Shown: positions 9,033-21,821 of the stretch, one piece after another
Position numbering within the stretch: the stretch's first letter is position 1
Layout of the letters: each line of letters opens with the position of its first letter
From: Motiliproteus sediminis
GTDB lineage: Bacteria; Pseudomonadota; Gammaproteobacteria; Pseudomonadales; Balneatricaceae
NCBI RefSeq assembly: GCF_017912535.1
Contig: NZ_JAERQK010000011.1
Coordinates: 53,134-117,133, forward strand
DNA length: 64,000 bases
Reading direction: 5' to 3'
Notes under the pieces: generated by a model
What the model was told of the DNA's origin: nothing
The model's input: only the letters and a program-made list of their open reading frames with translations
Databases searched by the model: none
Translations under genes and position numbers: made by a program

Positions 9033-9061
9033 ATTGTAGAGATTTCATTCCCTGACTGCAA
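9033..9061 (-). promoter_or_regulatory. Predicted sigma-70 promoter of rpmH-rnpA
   Basis: On the minus strand TTGCAG (9056-9061) and TACAAT (9033-9038) are separated by 17 bp, 60 bp upstream of the rpmH ATG. The -10 differs from consensus at one base. Confidence 0.55.
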
Positions 9062-9129
9062 ACAATTGTGAGACTTTCGCCAACTCGGGTTAGCTGTCCG
9101 CGATGGTGCTTTTTCAGCCTGAAGAGTGC

Positions 9130-9412
9130 GCGTTAGTAATTATTAGGGGCGATTAAATTCGTGGATAAGTGATTTTTATAGCTAAATATCAATAACTAAG
9201 TCTGTGATTAAAGTTGTATAAAAGGCTGTGTTCAGGTTGGTGATAAGCTACGCCTGCCAGAGCGGTCTGCGCGCAGCAATAACGCGTTATTTGGGCAAAT
9301 CTCAAGGGCGTTGACAGAGAAAAAATTGGGAATGCGGTCGTTATACCTGTGGATAACCGCACGCCTAATCGCTAGAATGCTCTGAATTTGTTACAGGAGT
9401 TCCCCCCAGACG
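9130..9412 (+). promoter_or_regulatory. dnaA control region with DnaA boxes and a predicted promoter
   Basis: The 439-bp rpmH-dnaA gap has no gene. It contains an AT-rich patch (about 9135-9225), a one-mismatch DnaA box (9160-9168) and an exact TTATCCACA box on the minus strand (9348-9356). A -10 hexamer TAGAAT (9373-9378) with TGGATA (9350-9355) 17 bp upstream makes a plausible dnaA promoter, and the exact DnaA box overlaps its -35. This is the classical arrangement for DnaA autorepression. AGGAG at 9395-9399 is 13 nt before the dnaA ATG. Confidence 0.55.
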
Positions 9413-10903
9413 ATGGCCGTCGAACTTTGGCAGCAGTGCCTCGGGTATCTTCAGGAAGAGTTTTCTTCCCAGCAGTTCAATACCTGGATCCGCCCCCTCA
9501 AGGCTGAAGCCTCCGAGGGTGATCGGCTGCGCCTGCTTGCGCCTAATCGCTTCGTGATGGACTGGGTGTCGGACAAGTATCTCAATCGAATCAAAGAGCT
9601 GTTGTCAGAGCATGGCGACGGCGTGGTGAGCGAAGTCGTGCTGGAGGTGGGCGGCAAAACCTTGCGTCAGTCTTCCCGCGCGGTTCACACCCTCAACAGC
9701 AGCCGAATGGGGTCTTCCACACCGCTGACTACCCGGGTACCGGCGATTCCGGCGGTAGTTGAACCCGAGCCCCCGGTACAGCCGGATCTGCTGCGGCGAG
9801 AGTCACGCACGACACCGGCCATAAAAAAGAAGGACGGGAAAAAGAAAGAGCGACAGATTGAGGTTGAAGGCGGCATCCGCCACCAGACCCACCTGAACAA
9901 CCTGTTTACTTTCGAAACCTTCGTTCAGGGCAAATCCAATCAGTTGGCACTGGCTGCAGCACAGCAGGTGGCCGAAAACCCTGGTGGTGCGTATAACCCG
10001 CTCTTTATATACGGCGGGGTGGGCTTGGGTAAAACCCACCTGATGCATGCCGTGGGCGCCGCGATGCTTAAGCGCAATCCCAACGCCAAGATCGTTTACC
10101 TGCATTCCGAGCGTTTTGTGGCCGACATGGTCAAGGCGTTGCAGCTTAACGCGATCAACGACTTCAAGCGCTACTACCGCAACGTCGACGCCTTGTTGAT
10201 CGATGATATCCAGTTTTTTGCCAATAAGGATCGCTCCCAGGAGGAGTTTTTCCATACCTTTAACGCGTTGCTTGAAGGTGGGCAGCAGATGATTCTGACC
10301 TGTGACCGCTACCCGAAAGAGATCAACGGTCTGGAGGATCGCCTGAAATCGCGCTTTGGATGGGGCTTGACCGTGGCGGTAGAACCGCCGGAGCTGGAAA
10401 CCCGGGTGGCGATTCTGATGAAGAAAGCGGAGGAGGCACGTATCCGTCTGCCCCACGACGCGGCTTTTTTCATTGCGCAGAAGATCCGCTCCAACGTACG
10501 CGAGCTCGAAGGGGCACTGAAACGCGTGATAGCGAATGCTCACTTCACCGGTAGTCGGATTACCACCGACTTTATCCGCGAGTCGCTGAAAGATCTGTTG
10601 GCGCTGCAGGATAAACTGGTCAGCATCGATAACATCCAGCGCGTGGTGGCTGAATACTACAAGATCAAGGTGGCGGACCTGCTCTCCAAACGTCGCAGCC
10701 GCTCCGTGGCGCGACCGCGTCAGGTGGCGATGGCGCTTTCTAAAGAGTTGACCAACCACAGCTTGCCGGAGATCGGTAACGCCTTTGGCGGACGGGATCA
10801 CACAACGGTGTTGCATGCTTGTCGTAAGGTGGCAGAATTGCGTGAAACCGATACGGATATTCGCGAAGACTATAAAAACCTGTTGAGGCTGCTGTCCTCC
10901 TAA
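9413..10903 (+). CDS. dnaA: Chromosomal replication initiator protein DnaA
   Basis: 496-residue AAA+ initiator that binds DnaA boxes and opens oriC. Domain I (1-90, [21 protein letters not shown]) binds DnaB/HU partners. Domain II (about 90-160) is a variable linker with a [10 protein letters not shown] basic run. Domain III has Walker [10 protein letters not shown] (201-209) and Walker [10 protein letters not shown]. Domain IV carries the DnaA signature ([20 protein letters not shown], then [14 protein letters not shown]). Start ATG 9413 matches the family N-terminus. The gene is followed at 23-26 bp by dnaN. Confidence 0.99.
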   Translation: MAVELWQQCLGYLQEEFSSQQFNTWIRPLKAEASEGDRLRLLAPNRFVMDWVSDKYLNRIKELLSEHGDGVVSEVVLEVGGKTLRQSSRAVHTLNSSRMGSSTPLTTRVPAIPAVVEPEPPVQPDLLRRESRTTPAIKKKDGKKKERQIEVEGGIRHQTHLNNLFTFETFVQGKSNQLALAAAQQVAENPGGAYNPLFIYGGVGLGKTHLMHAVGAAMLKRNPNAKIVYLHSERFVADMVKALQLNAINDFKRYYRNVDALLIDDIQFFANKDRSQEEFFHTFNALLEGGQQMILTCDRYPKEINGLEDRLKSRFGWGLTVAVEPPELETRVAILMKKAEEARIRLPHDAAFFIAQKIRSNVRELEGALKRVIANAHFTGSRITTDFIRESLKDLLALQDKLVSIDNIQRVVAEYYKIKVADLLSKRRSRSVARPRQVAMALSKELTNHSLPEIGNAFGGRDHTTVLHACRKVAELRETDTDIREDYKNLLRLLSS

Positions 10904-10929
10904 AGGGAACCTATTTTAAGGGTAGGATG

Positions 10930-12033
10930 ATGAAATTTACGATCTCACGTGAAGCACTGTTGAAGCCCCTGCAGCTGGTAGGAGGAGTGGTGGAGCGTCG
11001 TCAGACGTTACCGGTACTCTCCAATATCCTGCTGGTGGTGGACGGTGACCAACTGTCGATGACCGGCACCGATCTGGAAGTGGAAATGATTGGCCGGGTG
11101 CAGCTCGACGGTCCCTGCGAGCCGGGCTCGATTACGGTGCCTGCGAAGAAATTGATGGATATCTGCAAGTCTCTGCCCGACAACGTGGATATCGATCTGG
11201 CGGTCACCGGGCAAAAGGTGACGATCAAGGGCGGACGCAGCCGCTTCACCTTGTCCAGCCTGCCGGCTTCTGACTTCCCCAATGTGGAGGACAGCCCTGA
11301 AACTCTCGAGATCTTGATTCCGCAGCAGCGCCTCCGCCACCTGATCGAGCGCACCAGCTTTGCCATGGCGCAGCAGGATGTGCGCTACTACCTCAACGGT
11401 ATGCTGCTGGAACTGAAAGACAACGAACTGCGCACCGTGGCGACCGATGGGCACCGCTTGGCCACCTCGGTGTGTGAGGTCGAGGCCGATATCAGCGATC
11501 GCCTGCAGGTGATTGTGCCGCGCAAGGGGATTATCGAGCTGGGCCGTTTGCTGGAAGACAGCGACGCTGCAGCGCGATTGGTGGTAGGCAGTAACCATAT
11601 CCGCGTCAATACCGGGACCTTCGTTTTCACCTCCAAGCTGGTCGATGGCAAGTTCCCGGATTATGAGCGCGTGATACCCCGTGGCGGCGACAAGCTGGTG
11701 ATCGCTGATCGGCAGGAACTGCGGCAGGTGCTGACCCGTATCGCTATCCTCTCCAATGAGAAGTACCGTGGTGTGCGTTTGTCACTCACCGAGGGTTATC
11801 TTCAGGTTACGGCCAACAATCCGGAGCAGGAAGAGGCCGAGGAAACTCTGCAAGTGGATTATCAGGGCCCGGCGATGGAGATCGGCTTCAACGTTAACTA
11901 CCTGTTGGATGCACTGTCGATCCTCAATGAAGAGATGGTCCGGCTGTCGATGCTGGATCCAAACTCCAGTGCGCTGGTAGAGGCGGTCGATAGTGGCGAT
12001 TCACTCTATGTGATCATGCCGATGCGGATGTGA
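10930..12033 (+). CDS. dnaN: DNA polymerase III beta subunit (sliding clamp)
   Basis: 367-residue ring-forming clamp giving Pol III its processivity. It starts MKFTISREALLKPLQLVGGVVERRQT, typical of the family, and ends SLYVIMPMRM, the conserved C-terminus lining the protein-binding pocket. Two adjacent ATGs exist (10927 and 10930). I prefer the second because homologues begin MKF and AAGGG lies 7 nt before it; the first adds one Met. Downstream recF is separated by 272 bp containing a strong terminator. Confidence 0.98.
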   Translation: MKFTISREALLKPLQLVGGVVERRQTLPVLSNILLVVDGDQLSMTGTDLEVEMIGRVQLDGPCEPGSITVPAKKLMDICKSLPDNVDIDLAVTGQKVTIKGGRSRFTLSSLPASDFPNVEDSPETLEILIPQQRLRHLIERTSFAMAQQDVRYYLNGMLLELKDNELRTVATDGHRLATSVCEVEADISDRLQVIVPRKGIIELGRLLEDSDAAARLVVGSNHIRVNTGTFVFTSKLVDGKFPDYERVIPRGGDKLVIADRQELRQVLTRIAILSNEKYRGVRLSLTEGYLQVTANNPEQEEAEETLQVDYQGPAMEIGFNVNYLLDALSILNEEMVRLSMLDPNSSALVEAVDSGDSLYVIMPMRM

Positions 12034-12050
12034 TAGCAACACCGATACCA

Positions 12051-12075
12051 AAGCCCCGCCTGACGGGGCTTTTTT
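12051..12075 (+). terminator. Intrinsic terminator after dnaN
   Basis: AAGCCCCG-CCTGA-CGGGGCTT followed by TTTT, 18 bp after the dnaN stop. It separates dnaA-dnaN from recF-gyrB. Nothing else was recognised in the remaining 230 bp before recF. Confidence 0.88.
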
Positions 12076-12305
12076 ATGCGCGCAGCCTAAGTACGGAGCG
12101 TTTTGCCAACGTCACTGACGACTTTGCTCAGACAGCATGATAGCCTGTGCGCAGCCGCTTCAGGCGGCGCGGTGTCCCTGTTTTGATGGCTACGAGAGCG
12201 GTTCGTGTTATTCAGTTTCTCTGCGGGAGATAACTCCATCCCTGATCGTCAGCGCGGCTCTCAACGCAGAGCGCGCGCTGCGGCCAACCGCATGGGGTGG
12301 CAGTG

Positions 12306-15832
<3,527 letters not shown>

Positions 15833-15867
15833 TCCCGGCCCAGCAGATGTAGCGGTTAGGTATAGAC

Positions 15868-15895
15868 AAGCCCCTGTAAAAAGGGGCTTTTTTTT
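15868..15895 (+). terminator. Intrinsic terminator after gyrB
   Basis: AAGCCCC-TGTAAAAA-GGGGCTT followed by a T8 run, 35 bp after the gyrB stop. Confidence 0.9.
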
Positions 15896-16008
15896 GCCTG
15901 AAATTATTGCTCAATGCAACCTGCATCGATGTCAATTTACGCTAGTCTTTAAGCATGAACCGGGCGTGAAAAGCGCTGCCTGACCCTTTAACCCTTTGGA
16001 CTGCTCCT

Positions 16009-16791
16009 ATGGATCCACTGCAATCGAGGTCTCACTTTGCCCGCGCTATGCCGGCCCGACTGGACATGATCCAGAGTGTTTCGGGATTAATATTGGCCCT
16101 GTTTATGTGGGTCCACTTGCTGCTGGTGGCCAGCATTCTGATCAGCAAGGATGCCATGTATTGGGTAGCAGGGGTGATGGAGGCGCGTTTTCTATCCGCA
16201 GATGGTCATGGTTATCCCTGGCTGGTGGCACTGTTTGCGCTGCTTATTCTGGTGGTCTTTATGGTTCACGGTTTGTTGGCGATGCGTAAGTTCCCCGCCA
16301 ACTGGCGCCAGTGGCAGGCGCTCGACAGTCACATCCGACGGATGCAGCACGGTGACACGACCTTGTGGCGTTGGCAGGCAGTCACCGGTTTTATCATGTT
16401 TTTTCTCGGCTCAGCCCACCTCATTATCATGGCGATGGACGCGGATAAGATCGGTCCTCACCTGTCGGCGGACCGTTTTATCAGCGAGGGTTTATGGCCG
16501 ATGTACCTGATACTGTTGTTGAGTGTCGAGATTCACGGTGTCACCGGGATGTACCGGCTAGCGGTTAAGTGGGGACTGTTTGACGGTGATGATCCCCGAC
16601 GTACCCGGACACGACTGAAGCGGCTCAAGATCGCTTTGACGCTATTCTTTCTGGCACTGGGCCTGGCGACCTTTGCCGCTTACGTCAAAATCGGGTTGGA
16701 GCATGCGCCCCAGGCGGGTCAACGCTATCAGCCAGGATTGGATCAGAGTCTTGCTCCGGGAGTGCACTCCCCAGAGGGAAAACACGGATGA
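16009..16791 (+). CDS. frdC: Quinol:fumarate reductase di-haem cytochrome b subunit (FrdC, Wolinella type)
   Basis: 260-residue membrane anchor with five predicted helices (about 24-45, 70-92, 124-143, 162-185, 208-230). The four haem b ligands of the Wolinella enzyme (H44, H93, H143, H182) correspond to H36, H87, H137 and H176 by spacing. The two functional glutamates (E66 for menaquinol oxidation, E180 of the proton pathway) correspond to E58 and E174. This is therefore the di-haem epsilon-type anchor and not the haem-free E. coli FrdC/FrdD pair or mono-haem SdhC/SdhD. Its stop overlaps frdA by 4 bp. The direction of catalysis in vivo cannot be told from sequence. Confidence 0.92.
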   Translation: MDPLQSRSHFARAMPARLDMIQSVSGLILALFMWVHLLLVASILISKDAMYWVAGVMEARFLSADGHGYPWLVALFALLILVVFMVHGLLAMRKFPANWRQWQALDSHIRRMQHGDTTLWRWQAVTGFIMFFLGSAHLIIMAMDADKIGPHLSADRFISEGLWPMYLILLLSVEIHGVTGMYRLAVKWGLFDGDDPRRTRTRLKRLKIALTLFFLALGLATFAAYVKIGLEHAPQAGQRYQPGLDQSLAPGVHSPEGKHG

Positions 16792-18758
16792 AAATAATCT
16801 ATACCGACGCGCTGGTTATCGGCGGCGGTCTGGCGGGTTTACGGGTCGCCATCGCCGCACGACAAAGAGGGCTGGAGGCGATTGTACTGTCCCTGATTCC
16901 AGCGAAGCGATCCCACTCCGCGGCGGCGCAAGGAGGGATGCAAGCCAGTCTGGCCAGCGCGTTGAAGGGAGCGGGTGACAATGAAGATGTGCACTTTGCC
17001 GATACGGTGCGTGGCTCGGACTGGGGTGCGGATCAGCGAGTGGTGCGAATGTTCACCCACGTCGCTCCCAAAGCCGTGCGAGAACTCGCCCAATGGGGTG
17101 TTCCCTGGAACCGGGTCAAACGTGGGGATCGTCAGGCGGTGATCAACGGTCAGTCGGTCACGCTGAACGAGGCCGATGACGCCCACGGTTTGATCACTGC
17201 CCGTGCGTTTGGCGGAACCAACAAATGGCGGACTTGTTACACCTCCGACGGTACCGGCCATGCGATGCTGTATGCGGTCGATAACAAGGCGATTCATCTG
17301 GGTATCGCGGTGCATGAGCGCAAAGAAGCAATTGCCCTAATCCACGAGGGTGATCGCTGTTATGGTGCGGTGGTCAGGGATCTGATTACCGGCGAATTGA
17401 TCGCCTACCTTGCCAAGGCGACCACCATCGCGACCGGCGGCTATGGTCGTTTGTATGCTGCCACCACCAACGCGGTGATCAGTGAAGGGATCGGTACTGG
17501 CATTGCCCTGGCAACCGGAAAAGTAACCTTGGGCAATATGGAGGCCGTGCAGTTTCATCCCACCGCTATTGTGCCCTCAGGAATTCTGACTACCGAAGGG
17601 TGCCGGGGTGACGGTGGACTGCTGCGCGACTGTGATGGTCATCGATTCATGCCGGACTACGAGCCCGATAAAGCGGAGCTGGCCAGCCGCGATGTGGTTT
17701 CCCGCCGCATGACGGAGCATATGCGCAAGGGTAAGGGAGCCGCCTCGCGTTATGGCGATCACTTGTGGCTGGATATTACCTTGTTGGGCAAGGCGCATAT
17801 CGATAAGAACCTCCGTGAGGTGAAAGAGATCTGCCAGTATTTTCTTGGCATTGACCCGGTTAAAGAGTGGATACCGATCCGGCCGACGCAGCATTACTCC
17901 ATGGGAGGGGTGAGGACCGGGCACAACGGTGAAACGCCGACGCTCAAAGGGTTGTTCGCAGTGGGCGAAGCGGCTTGTTGGGATCTGCACGGCTTCAACC
18001 GGCTGGGGGGGAACTCGGTGGCCGAGACGGTGGTGTCCGGAATGATCGTTGGCGAGTATGTGGCCGACCACTGTTACCGCGCCGACATCAATATCGATAC
18101 CGCCACCGTGAATGCCTTTGTCACCCGGGAGCAGCGACGGATTGATCAGCTGCTACAGGGCGGGGAGGGTGAAAAGGTGTATGAACTCAGGCAGCGCATG
18201 CAGCAGGTGATGATGGACGCGGTCGGCATCTTCAGAAACGGTCCTGATCTGGAGCGGGCGATTGAGGAGCTGCAGCAACTGCTTCGCCGTAGCCGCAATC
18301 TGCGAGTCAGTCATCCGGTGTCTTCTGCCAACCCTGAGCTTGAGGCGGCGATTCGGTTGCCGCTGATGTTGAAGATGGCCTTGACGGTTGCCTGTGGCGC
18401 TTTCGCCCGCACCGAAAGTCGTGGTGCCCATGCCCGTGAAGACTTTCCGGAGCGCAACGACGCACAATGGCTGAAGCGGACTCTCAGTCGCTGGCCCGAT
18501 CAGGATTCACTGCTGCCCGAACTGAGCTATGAAGCGATTGATGTGATGACGATGGAGTTACCACCGGGCTATCGTGGTTACGGCGAAGACAATGCCATCG
18601 CGCATGCGGATACGGAACGACGGCGGGCCGAGATCGAGCAGATTCGCCACGCGTCACCGGAGGCAGACCGGTTTGAGCTGCAACAAGCGGTTATGCCCTT
18701 TGAGTTGCCGGAGAAGTACCGGGGCAAGAATCAACGCATCGGAGTTGACTATCAATGA
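16788..18758 (+). CDS. frdA: Fumarate reductase flavoprotein subunit
   Basis: 656 residues, the same length as Wolinella succinogenes FrdA. FAD-binding [14 protein letters not shown]43 in [13 protein letters not shown] is the residue that carries covalent FAD. Active-site segments TEGCRGDGG, the catalytic-Arg-type region [12 protein letters not shown] and [10 protein letters not shown] are present. It reduces fumarate to succinate in the cytoplasm with electrons from FrdB. Middle gene of frdCAB, overlapping both neighbours by 4 bp. A succinate dehydrogenase role is the main alternative; the anchor type favours fumarate reductase. Confidence 0.94.
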   Translation: MKIIYTDALVIGGGLAGLRVAIAARQRGLEAIVLSLIPAKRSHSAAAQGGMQASLASALKGAGDNEDVHFADTVRGSDWGADQRVVRMFTHVAPKAVRELAQWGVPWNRVKRGDRQAVINGQSVTLNEADDAHGLITARAFGGTNKWRTCYTSDGTGHAMLYAVDNKAIHLGIAVHERKEAIALIHEGDRCYGAVVRDLITGELIAYLAKATTIATGGYGRLYAATTNAVISEGIGTGIALATGKVTLGNMEAVQFHPTAIVPSGILTTEGCRGDGGLLRDCDGHRFMPDYEPDKAELASRDVVSRRMTEHMRKGKGAASRYGDHLWLDITLLGKAHIDKNLREVKEICQYFLGIDPVKEWIPIRPTQHYSMGGVRTGHNGETPTLKGLFAVGEAACWDLHGFNRLGGNSVAETVVSGMIVGEYVADHCYRADINIDTATVNAFVTREQRRIDQLLQGGEGEKVYELRQRMQQVMMDAVGIFRNGPDLERAIEELQQLLRRSRNLRVSHPVSSANPELEAAIRLPLMLKMALTVACGAFARTESRGAHAREDFPERNDAQWLKRTLSRWPDQDSLLPELSYEAIDVMTMELPPGYRGYGEDNAIAHADTERRRAEIEQIRHASPEADRFELQQAVMPFELPEKYRGKNQRIGVDYQ

Positions 18759-19528
18759 ACGAAAACGCCATCCCCACCCGGTCGATCAGCGCCGATGATT
18801 GTGCTCAGGGACGTTTGTTAACCTTGAATATCATGCGCTATGACCCTCAGGTGAAAGGGGACTCGCCCCGCATGGTGAGTTATCAGTTGCGCGAAGCGCC
18901 CGGGATGACGCTTTTTATTGCCCTGAACGAGATCCGGGAACAGCAGGATCCGTCACTCAAGTTCGATTTTGTCTGCCGTGCGGGTATCTGTGGTTCCTGC
19001 TCCATGGTGATCAACGGTCGTCCGGGGTTGGCTTGCCGTACCTTAACCGCGGGATTCAGCGAACCTGTTATCACCTTGCTGCCGCTACCGGGTTTTGAGT
19101 TGATCGGGGATCTCTCGGTTAATACCGGCAGATTCATGCGGGAGTTGAGTGAGCGGATTGGCAGCTGGATCGAGGCTGCCCCGGCGGCTGAAACCATCGA
19201 TCAGCTCGAAGCGCCGATGGAGCCCGAGCTGGCCGAGCAGATCTACGAACTTGACCGCTGCATCCAGTGTAGCTGTTGTATCGCTGCCTGTGGTACCCGA
19301 CTGATGCGAGAAGATTTTGTCGGTGCGGTGGCGTTCATTCAGGTCGCACGCTTTCGCCTCGACCCCCGTGATCAACGCTCAGATGAGGAGTGGTATCAGA
19401 TTATCGGCAACGACCAGGGTGTATTTGGCTGTATGAGTTTGCTCGGTTGTGAAGACTTGTGCCCTAAGGATCTGCCGCACCAAACCCAGATCGCCTTCCT
19501 GAGGCGGAAAATGGCCGGCGCCATTTAG
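18755..19528 (+). CDS. frdB: Fumarate reductase iron-sulfur subunit
   Basis: 257-residue electron-transfer subunit between the haem b anchor and FrdA. Cluster motifs in order: CRAGICGSC plus a downstream Cys ([2Fe-2S]), [12 protein letters not shown] ([4Fe-4S]) and [16 protein letters not shown] ([3Fe-4S] region). The N-terminal about 20 residues are an extension before the ferredoxin fold. It ends the operon; the 52 bp to the convergent glycosylase gene contain a parS-like site. Confidence 0.94.
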   Translation: MNENAIPTRSISADDCAQGRLLTLNIMRYDPQVKGDSPRMVSYQLREAPGMTLFIALNEIREQQDPSLKFDFVCRAGICGSCSMVINGRPGLACRTLTAGFSEPVITLLPLPGFELIGDLSVNTGRFMRELSERIGSWIEAAPAAETIDQLEAPMEPELAEQIYELDRCIQCSCCIAACGTRLMREDFVGAVAFIQVARFRLDPRDQRSDEEWYQIIGNDQGVFGCMSLLGCEDLCPKDLPHQTQIAFLRRKMAGAI

Positions 19529-19543
19529 CTCGCCCCCGGTTCA

Positions 19544-19559
19544 TGTTTCACGTGAAACG
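19544..19559. promoter_or_regulatory. parS: parS-like centromere site 1
   Basis: TGTTTCACGTGAAACG matches the 16-bp parS consensus TGTTTCACGTGAAACA at 15 of 16 bases. It lies between the convergent frdB and glycosylase genes, about 10 kb from dnaA and 16 kb from the oriC candidate, where ParB sites are expected. Confidence 0.9.
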
Positions 19560-19580
19560 TTGCGCTGTCTGACGGTCCGC

Positions 19581-20192
19581 TTACGCCGGTGCACCGTGGT
19601 AGTAATGCCACAGAAATAGTGCGCCGGCGGAACGGTGAGGCGCCCATGCGGCTGTGAGTTCGCGGCACTGTTTTGGCGTTGGTCGTTGTTCCAGCCGTTT
19701 CAGCCGCTGCAGGGCAACCTGAAGCGCCAGGTCGTCGGCAGGGAATATGTCACTACGGCCGAGCGAAAACATCAGATAGATCTCGGCGCTCCAGCGCCCA
19801 AACCCCCGCAGCCGGACGATCGCGTCGATGGCATCCTGATCGTCCATTGCCGCCAGCTCATCCATCGGGAAATGCCCCTCGATAATGGCGTTTGCCAGCC
19901 CGATGACGTACTCACACTTGCGTTGCGATAGCCCCAGTGCGCGCAGACGCTCCGGGGGTAACGCGCGGATGGCGTCTGGGGTGAGCTGTGGCAGGGCCTC
20001 ACGCACTCGGTCCATAATGACCCGCGCAACATTGGCGCCGATCTGCTGACTGACGATGGTGGACACCAGGGTGTCAAAGCCAGCGGGTCGAATGCGAGGG
20101 GGTGGATAACCGACCTGCGACAGAGCGCTCTGCACGTCCGGGTCCTGAATCGCCAGCTGATCGAGACGAGTCTGTATCTGCTGCTGGTTCAT
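19581..20192 (-). CDS. DNA-3-methyladenine glycosylase, HhH-GPD (AlkA-like)
   Basis: 203-residue base-excision glycosylase acting on alkylated purines. The helix-hairpin-helix LRGFGRWSAEIYLMFSLGR (about 132-150) is followed by the catalytic Asp in FPADDLALQ; TIVSQQIGANVA is the usual first helix motif. It lacks the N-terminal domain of E. coli AlkA, as in short bacterial/yeast MAG-type enzymes. A second, unrelated 3-methyladenine glycosylase (tag) lies at 42785. It follows the deacetylase-fold gene by 49 bp on the same strand. Confidence 0.9.
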   Translation of the reverse strand: MNQQQIQTRLDQLAIQDPDVQSALSQVGYPPPRIRPAGFDTLVSTIVSQQIGANVARVIMDRVREALPQLTPDAIRALPPERLRALGLSQRKCEYVIGLANAIIEGHFPMDELAAMDDQDAIDAIVRLRGFGRWSAEIYLMFSLGRSDIFPADDLALQVALQRLKRLEQRPTPKQCRELTAAWAPHRSAGALFLWHYYHGAPA

Positions 20193-20241
20193 TCCTCGTC
20201 TCCTGGCAGCGCCGTTCTGTGCCGGCGCTCATGGTCGTGAT

Positions 20242-21165
20242 TCAGTCTGCTTGGATCGTCTGCGCCGCAGTCTCAATCAGTAACGCATGGCGCTTGGCCA
20301 GGCGTTGGTGGTCGTGATCGTAACCGCCGCCGATGTAGGCCGCGACCGGTATATTAAGGCGCCTCGCCCAGTGGAATACCATACGGTCGCGGCGGCGAAT
20401 GCCCACATCGCTCAGGGACAGTCGTCCGAGGCGATCATCGGCATGGACATCGGAGCCACCGTCGTATAGCAGGATGTCCGGTTTCAGTTTGCGCTCCAGC
20501 AGTTGCAATACCCGCTGGAGTTCGCTGAGGTAATCATCATCCTGCATTTGGTTGGGCAGTGCCACGTCCAGGTCGCTTTGCTGCTTCTCGAACGGGTAGT
20601 TATCTGCACCGTGGAGGGAACAAGTGAAAGCGCGAGGTTCGTGTTGGAGAATGGAAGCGGTGCCGTCGCCCTGATGCACATCGAGGTCAAGAATCAGAAC
20701 CTGGTTGAGCTTATCCTCCTCCAACAGTGCCAGTGCAGTGACTGCCAGATCGTTAAACACGCAAAAGCCTCGACCACCGTCGTGAAAGGCGTGGTGGGTG
20801 CCGCCCGCCAGATGGCAGGCGAGTTTCCGTTTAAGTGCGACCCGAGCGGTGGCGATGCTGCCGCCGACCGCGGTCGTTGAGCGTAGCACCAGCGCCGGTG
20901 ACCAGGCGAAGCCGATATCGCGTAGCTCTGTGGGGGATAGCTCTCCCGCCATGAAACGGTCCACATAACCGGGGTCGTGGGCGCGGTATAGCTGGTCCTG
21001 TGTGCAGGGCGACGGGATCAGGGTATTGCGCTGGTGAGCGAGGCCTCGTTCGTGCAGCAGCTCGTGTAGCAAGCGATACTTGGCCATCGGGAAGCGGTGC
21101 TTCTTGTCCCACGGAATGCTGTAGTGAGGGCTGTAGATCAGCGGCAGTGTGCACGAGTGTTTCAC
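20242..21165 (-). CDS. Histone deacetylase superfamily protein (AcuC/HDAC fold)
   Basis: 307-residue zinc hydrolase. Motifs include the His pair in GGTHHAFHDG, CVFNDLA, the metal-binding LDLDVHQGDGT, and YDGGSDVHADDRLGRLSLSD plus GGGYD near the end. Bacterial members deacetylate small amines, acetoin-type metabolites or proteins; the substrate here is unknown. The start is GTG 21165, 9 bp after the gmhB stop, with AGGCG about 7 nt upstream. A parS-like site (21158-21173) covers this start codon, so ParB spreading or binding could affect its expression (inference). Confidence 0.88.
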   Translation of the reverse strand: MKHSCTLPLIYSPHYSIPWDKKHRFPMAKYRLLHELLHERGLAHQRNTLIPSPCTQDQLYRAHDPGYVDRFMAGELSPTELRDIGFAWSPALVLRSTTAVGGSIATARVALKRKLACHLAGGTHHAFHDGGRGFCVFNDLAVTALALLEEDKLNQVLILDLDVHQGDGTASILQHEPRAFTCSLHGADNYPFEKQQSDLDVALPNQMQDDDYLSELQRVLQLLERKLKPDILLYDGGSDVHADDRLGRLSLSDVGIRRRDRMVFHWARRLNIPVAAYIGGGYDHDHQRLAKRHALLIETAAQTIQAD

Positions 21166-21173
21166 GTGGAACG
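21158..21173. promoter_or_regulatory. parS: parS-like centromere site 2, overlapping a start codon
   Basis: TGTTTCACGTGGAACG matches the parS consensus at 14 of 16 bases (differences at positions 12 and 16). The second half-site GTGGAAC is the form found in Pseudomonas parS. It lies 1.6 kb from site 1, across the gmhB/HDAC-fold gene junction. Confidence 0.75.
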
Positions 21174-21174
21174 C

Positions 21175-21711
21175 CTAACCAAGGATCTGATCCACAGCAT
21201 CGGCCAGGTCATTGCAAATGATGACACCGTCAAGCCCTTCGCCCTTGGCGAGTGTGCGCTCGCCCTTGCCGGTGCGAACCAGAATGGGGATGCAGCCACA
21301 GGCTTGCCCCGCCTGAAGATCGCGAAGACTATCGCCAACAATGTAGGCCCGTTCTGCTGACAGATCGAACGCCTGCTCAATCTGATGGATCATCCCGGGC
21401 AGGGGCTTGCGACAGTCGCACCGGTCGTCAGGTCCGTGAGGGCAGAAAAAGATACCATCAATCCGGCCGCCGGCAGCCTCGACCAGAGCGGTCATTTTGG
21501 CGTGCATGGCGTCGAGTTGTTGCTGGTCAAAATAGCCGCGCGCCAGGCCTGACTGGTTGGTGGCAATGGCGACCTTGTAGCCGGCTTGGGACAGACGTGC
21601 GATCGCTTCGGTGCTGCCGGGTATCGGGATCCACTCGTCGACACTTTTGACGTAGTGGTCGGAGTCCTGATTGATGACGCCGTCACGATCGAGAATTACC
21701 AGCTGGGTCAT
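21175..21711 (-). CDS. gmhB: D-glycero-beta-D-manno-heptose-1,7-bisphosphate 7-phosphatase
   Basis: 178-residue HAD phosphatase of the LPS heptose pathway. Nucleophile motif ILDRDGVIN (D8, D10), the zinc-binding loop CPHGPDDRCDCRKP and the C-terminal GDSLRDLQAG. Length matches the family (about 180-190 aa). It sits between glyS and the HDAC-fold gene. The gmhB-glyS linkage is common in this group. Confidence 0.95.
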   Translation of the reverse strand: MTQLVILDRDGVINQDSDHYVKSVDEWIPIPGSTEAIARLSQAGYKVAIATNQSGLARGYFDQQQLDAMHAKMTALVEAAGGRIDGIFFCPHGPDDRCDCRKPLPGMIHQIEQAFDLSAERAYIVGDSLRDLQAGQACGCIPILVRTGKGERTLAKGEGLDGVIICNDLADAVDQILG

Positions 21712-21771
21712 GAAAAGCCTCGGAAGGGGGAAGTCGCGCCTAAGCCACCTCCTCGGGCGGCGTTTAGAAAC

Positions 21772-21805
21772 AAAAAAGCCGGCGCTATTATAGCACCGGC
21801 TTTTT
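21772..21805 (-). terminator. Bidirectional-looking terminator between glyS and gmhB
   Basis: AAAAAAGCCGGCGCTATTATAGCACCGGCTTTTT: a GC stem with T runs on both strands, just beyond the glyS stop (21822). Confidence 0.8.
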
Positions 21806-21821
21806 AGCCTGCTCGCTATGG

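Noticed and set aside
8974..9412. rpmH-dnaA gap as the main oriC
   Set aside because: Only one exact and one near DnaA box were found, fewer than beside mnmG; kept as a dnaA control region. A secondary origin cannot be ruled out.
9803..10816. 337-codon minus-strand frame inside dnaA
   Set aside because: Antisense shadow of the conserved dnaA reading frame; no ribosome site or recognisable domain.
10940..10956. TCACGTGAAGCA near the dnaN start as a parS site
   Set aside because: About 12 of 16 matches, within conserved coding sequence; likely chance.
15922..15935. FNR-like site upstream of frdC (TGCAT-N4-GTCAA)
   Set aside because: Only 7 of 10 defined positions match TTGAT-N4-ATCAA; too weak to claim oxygen control.
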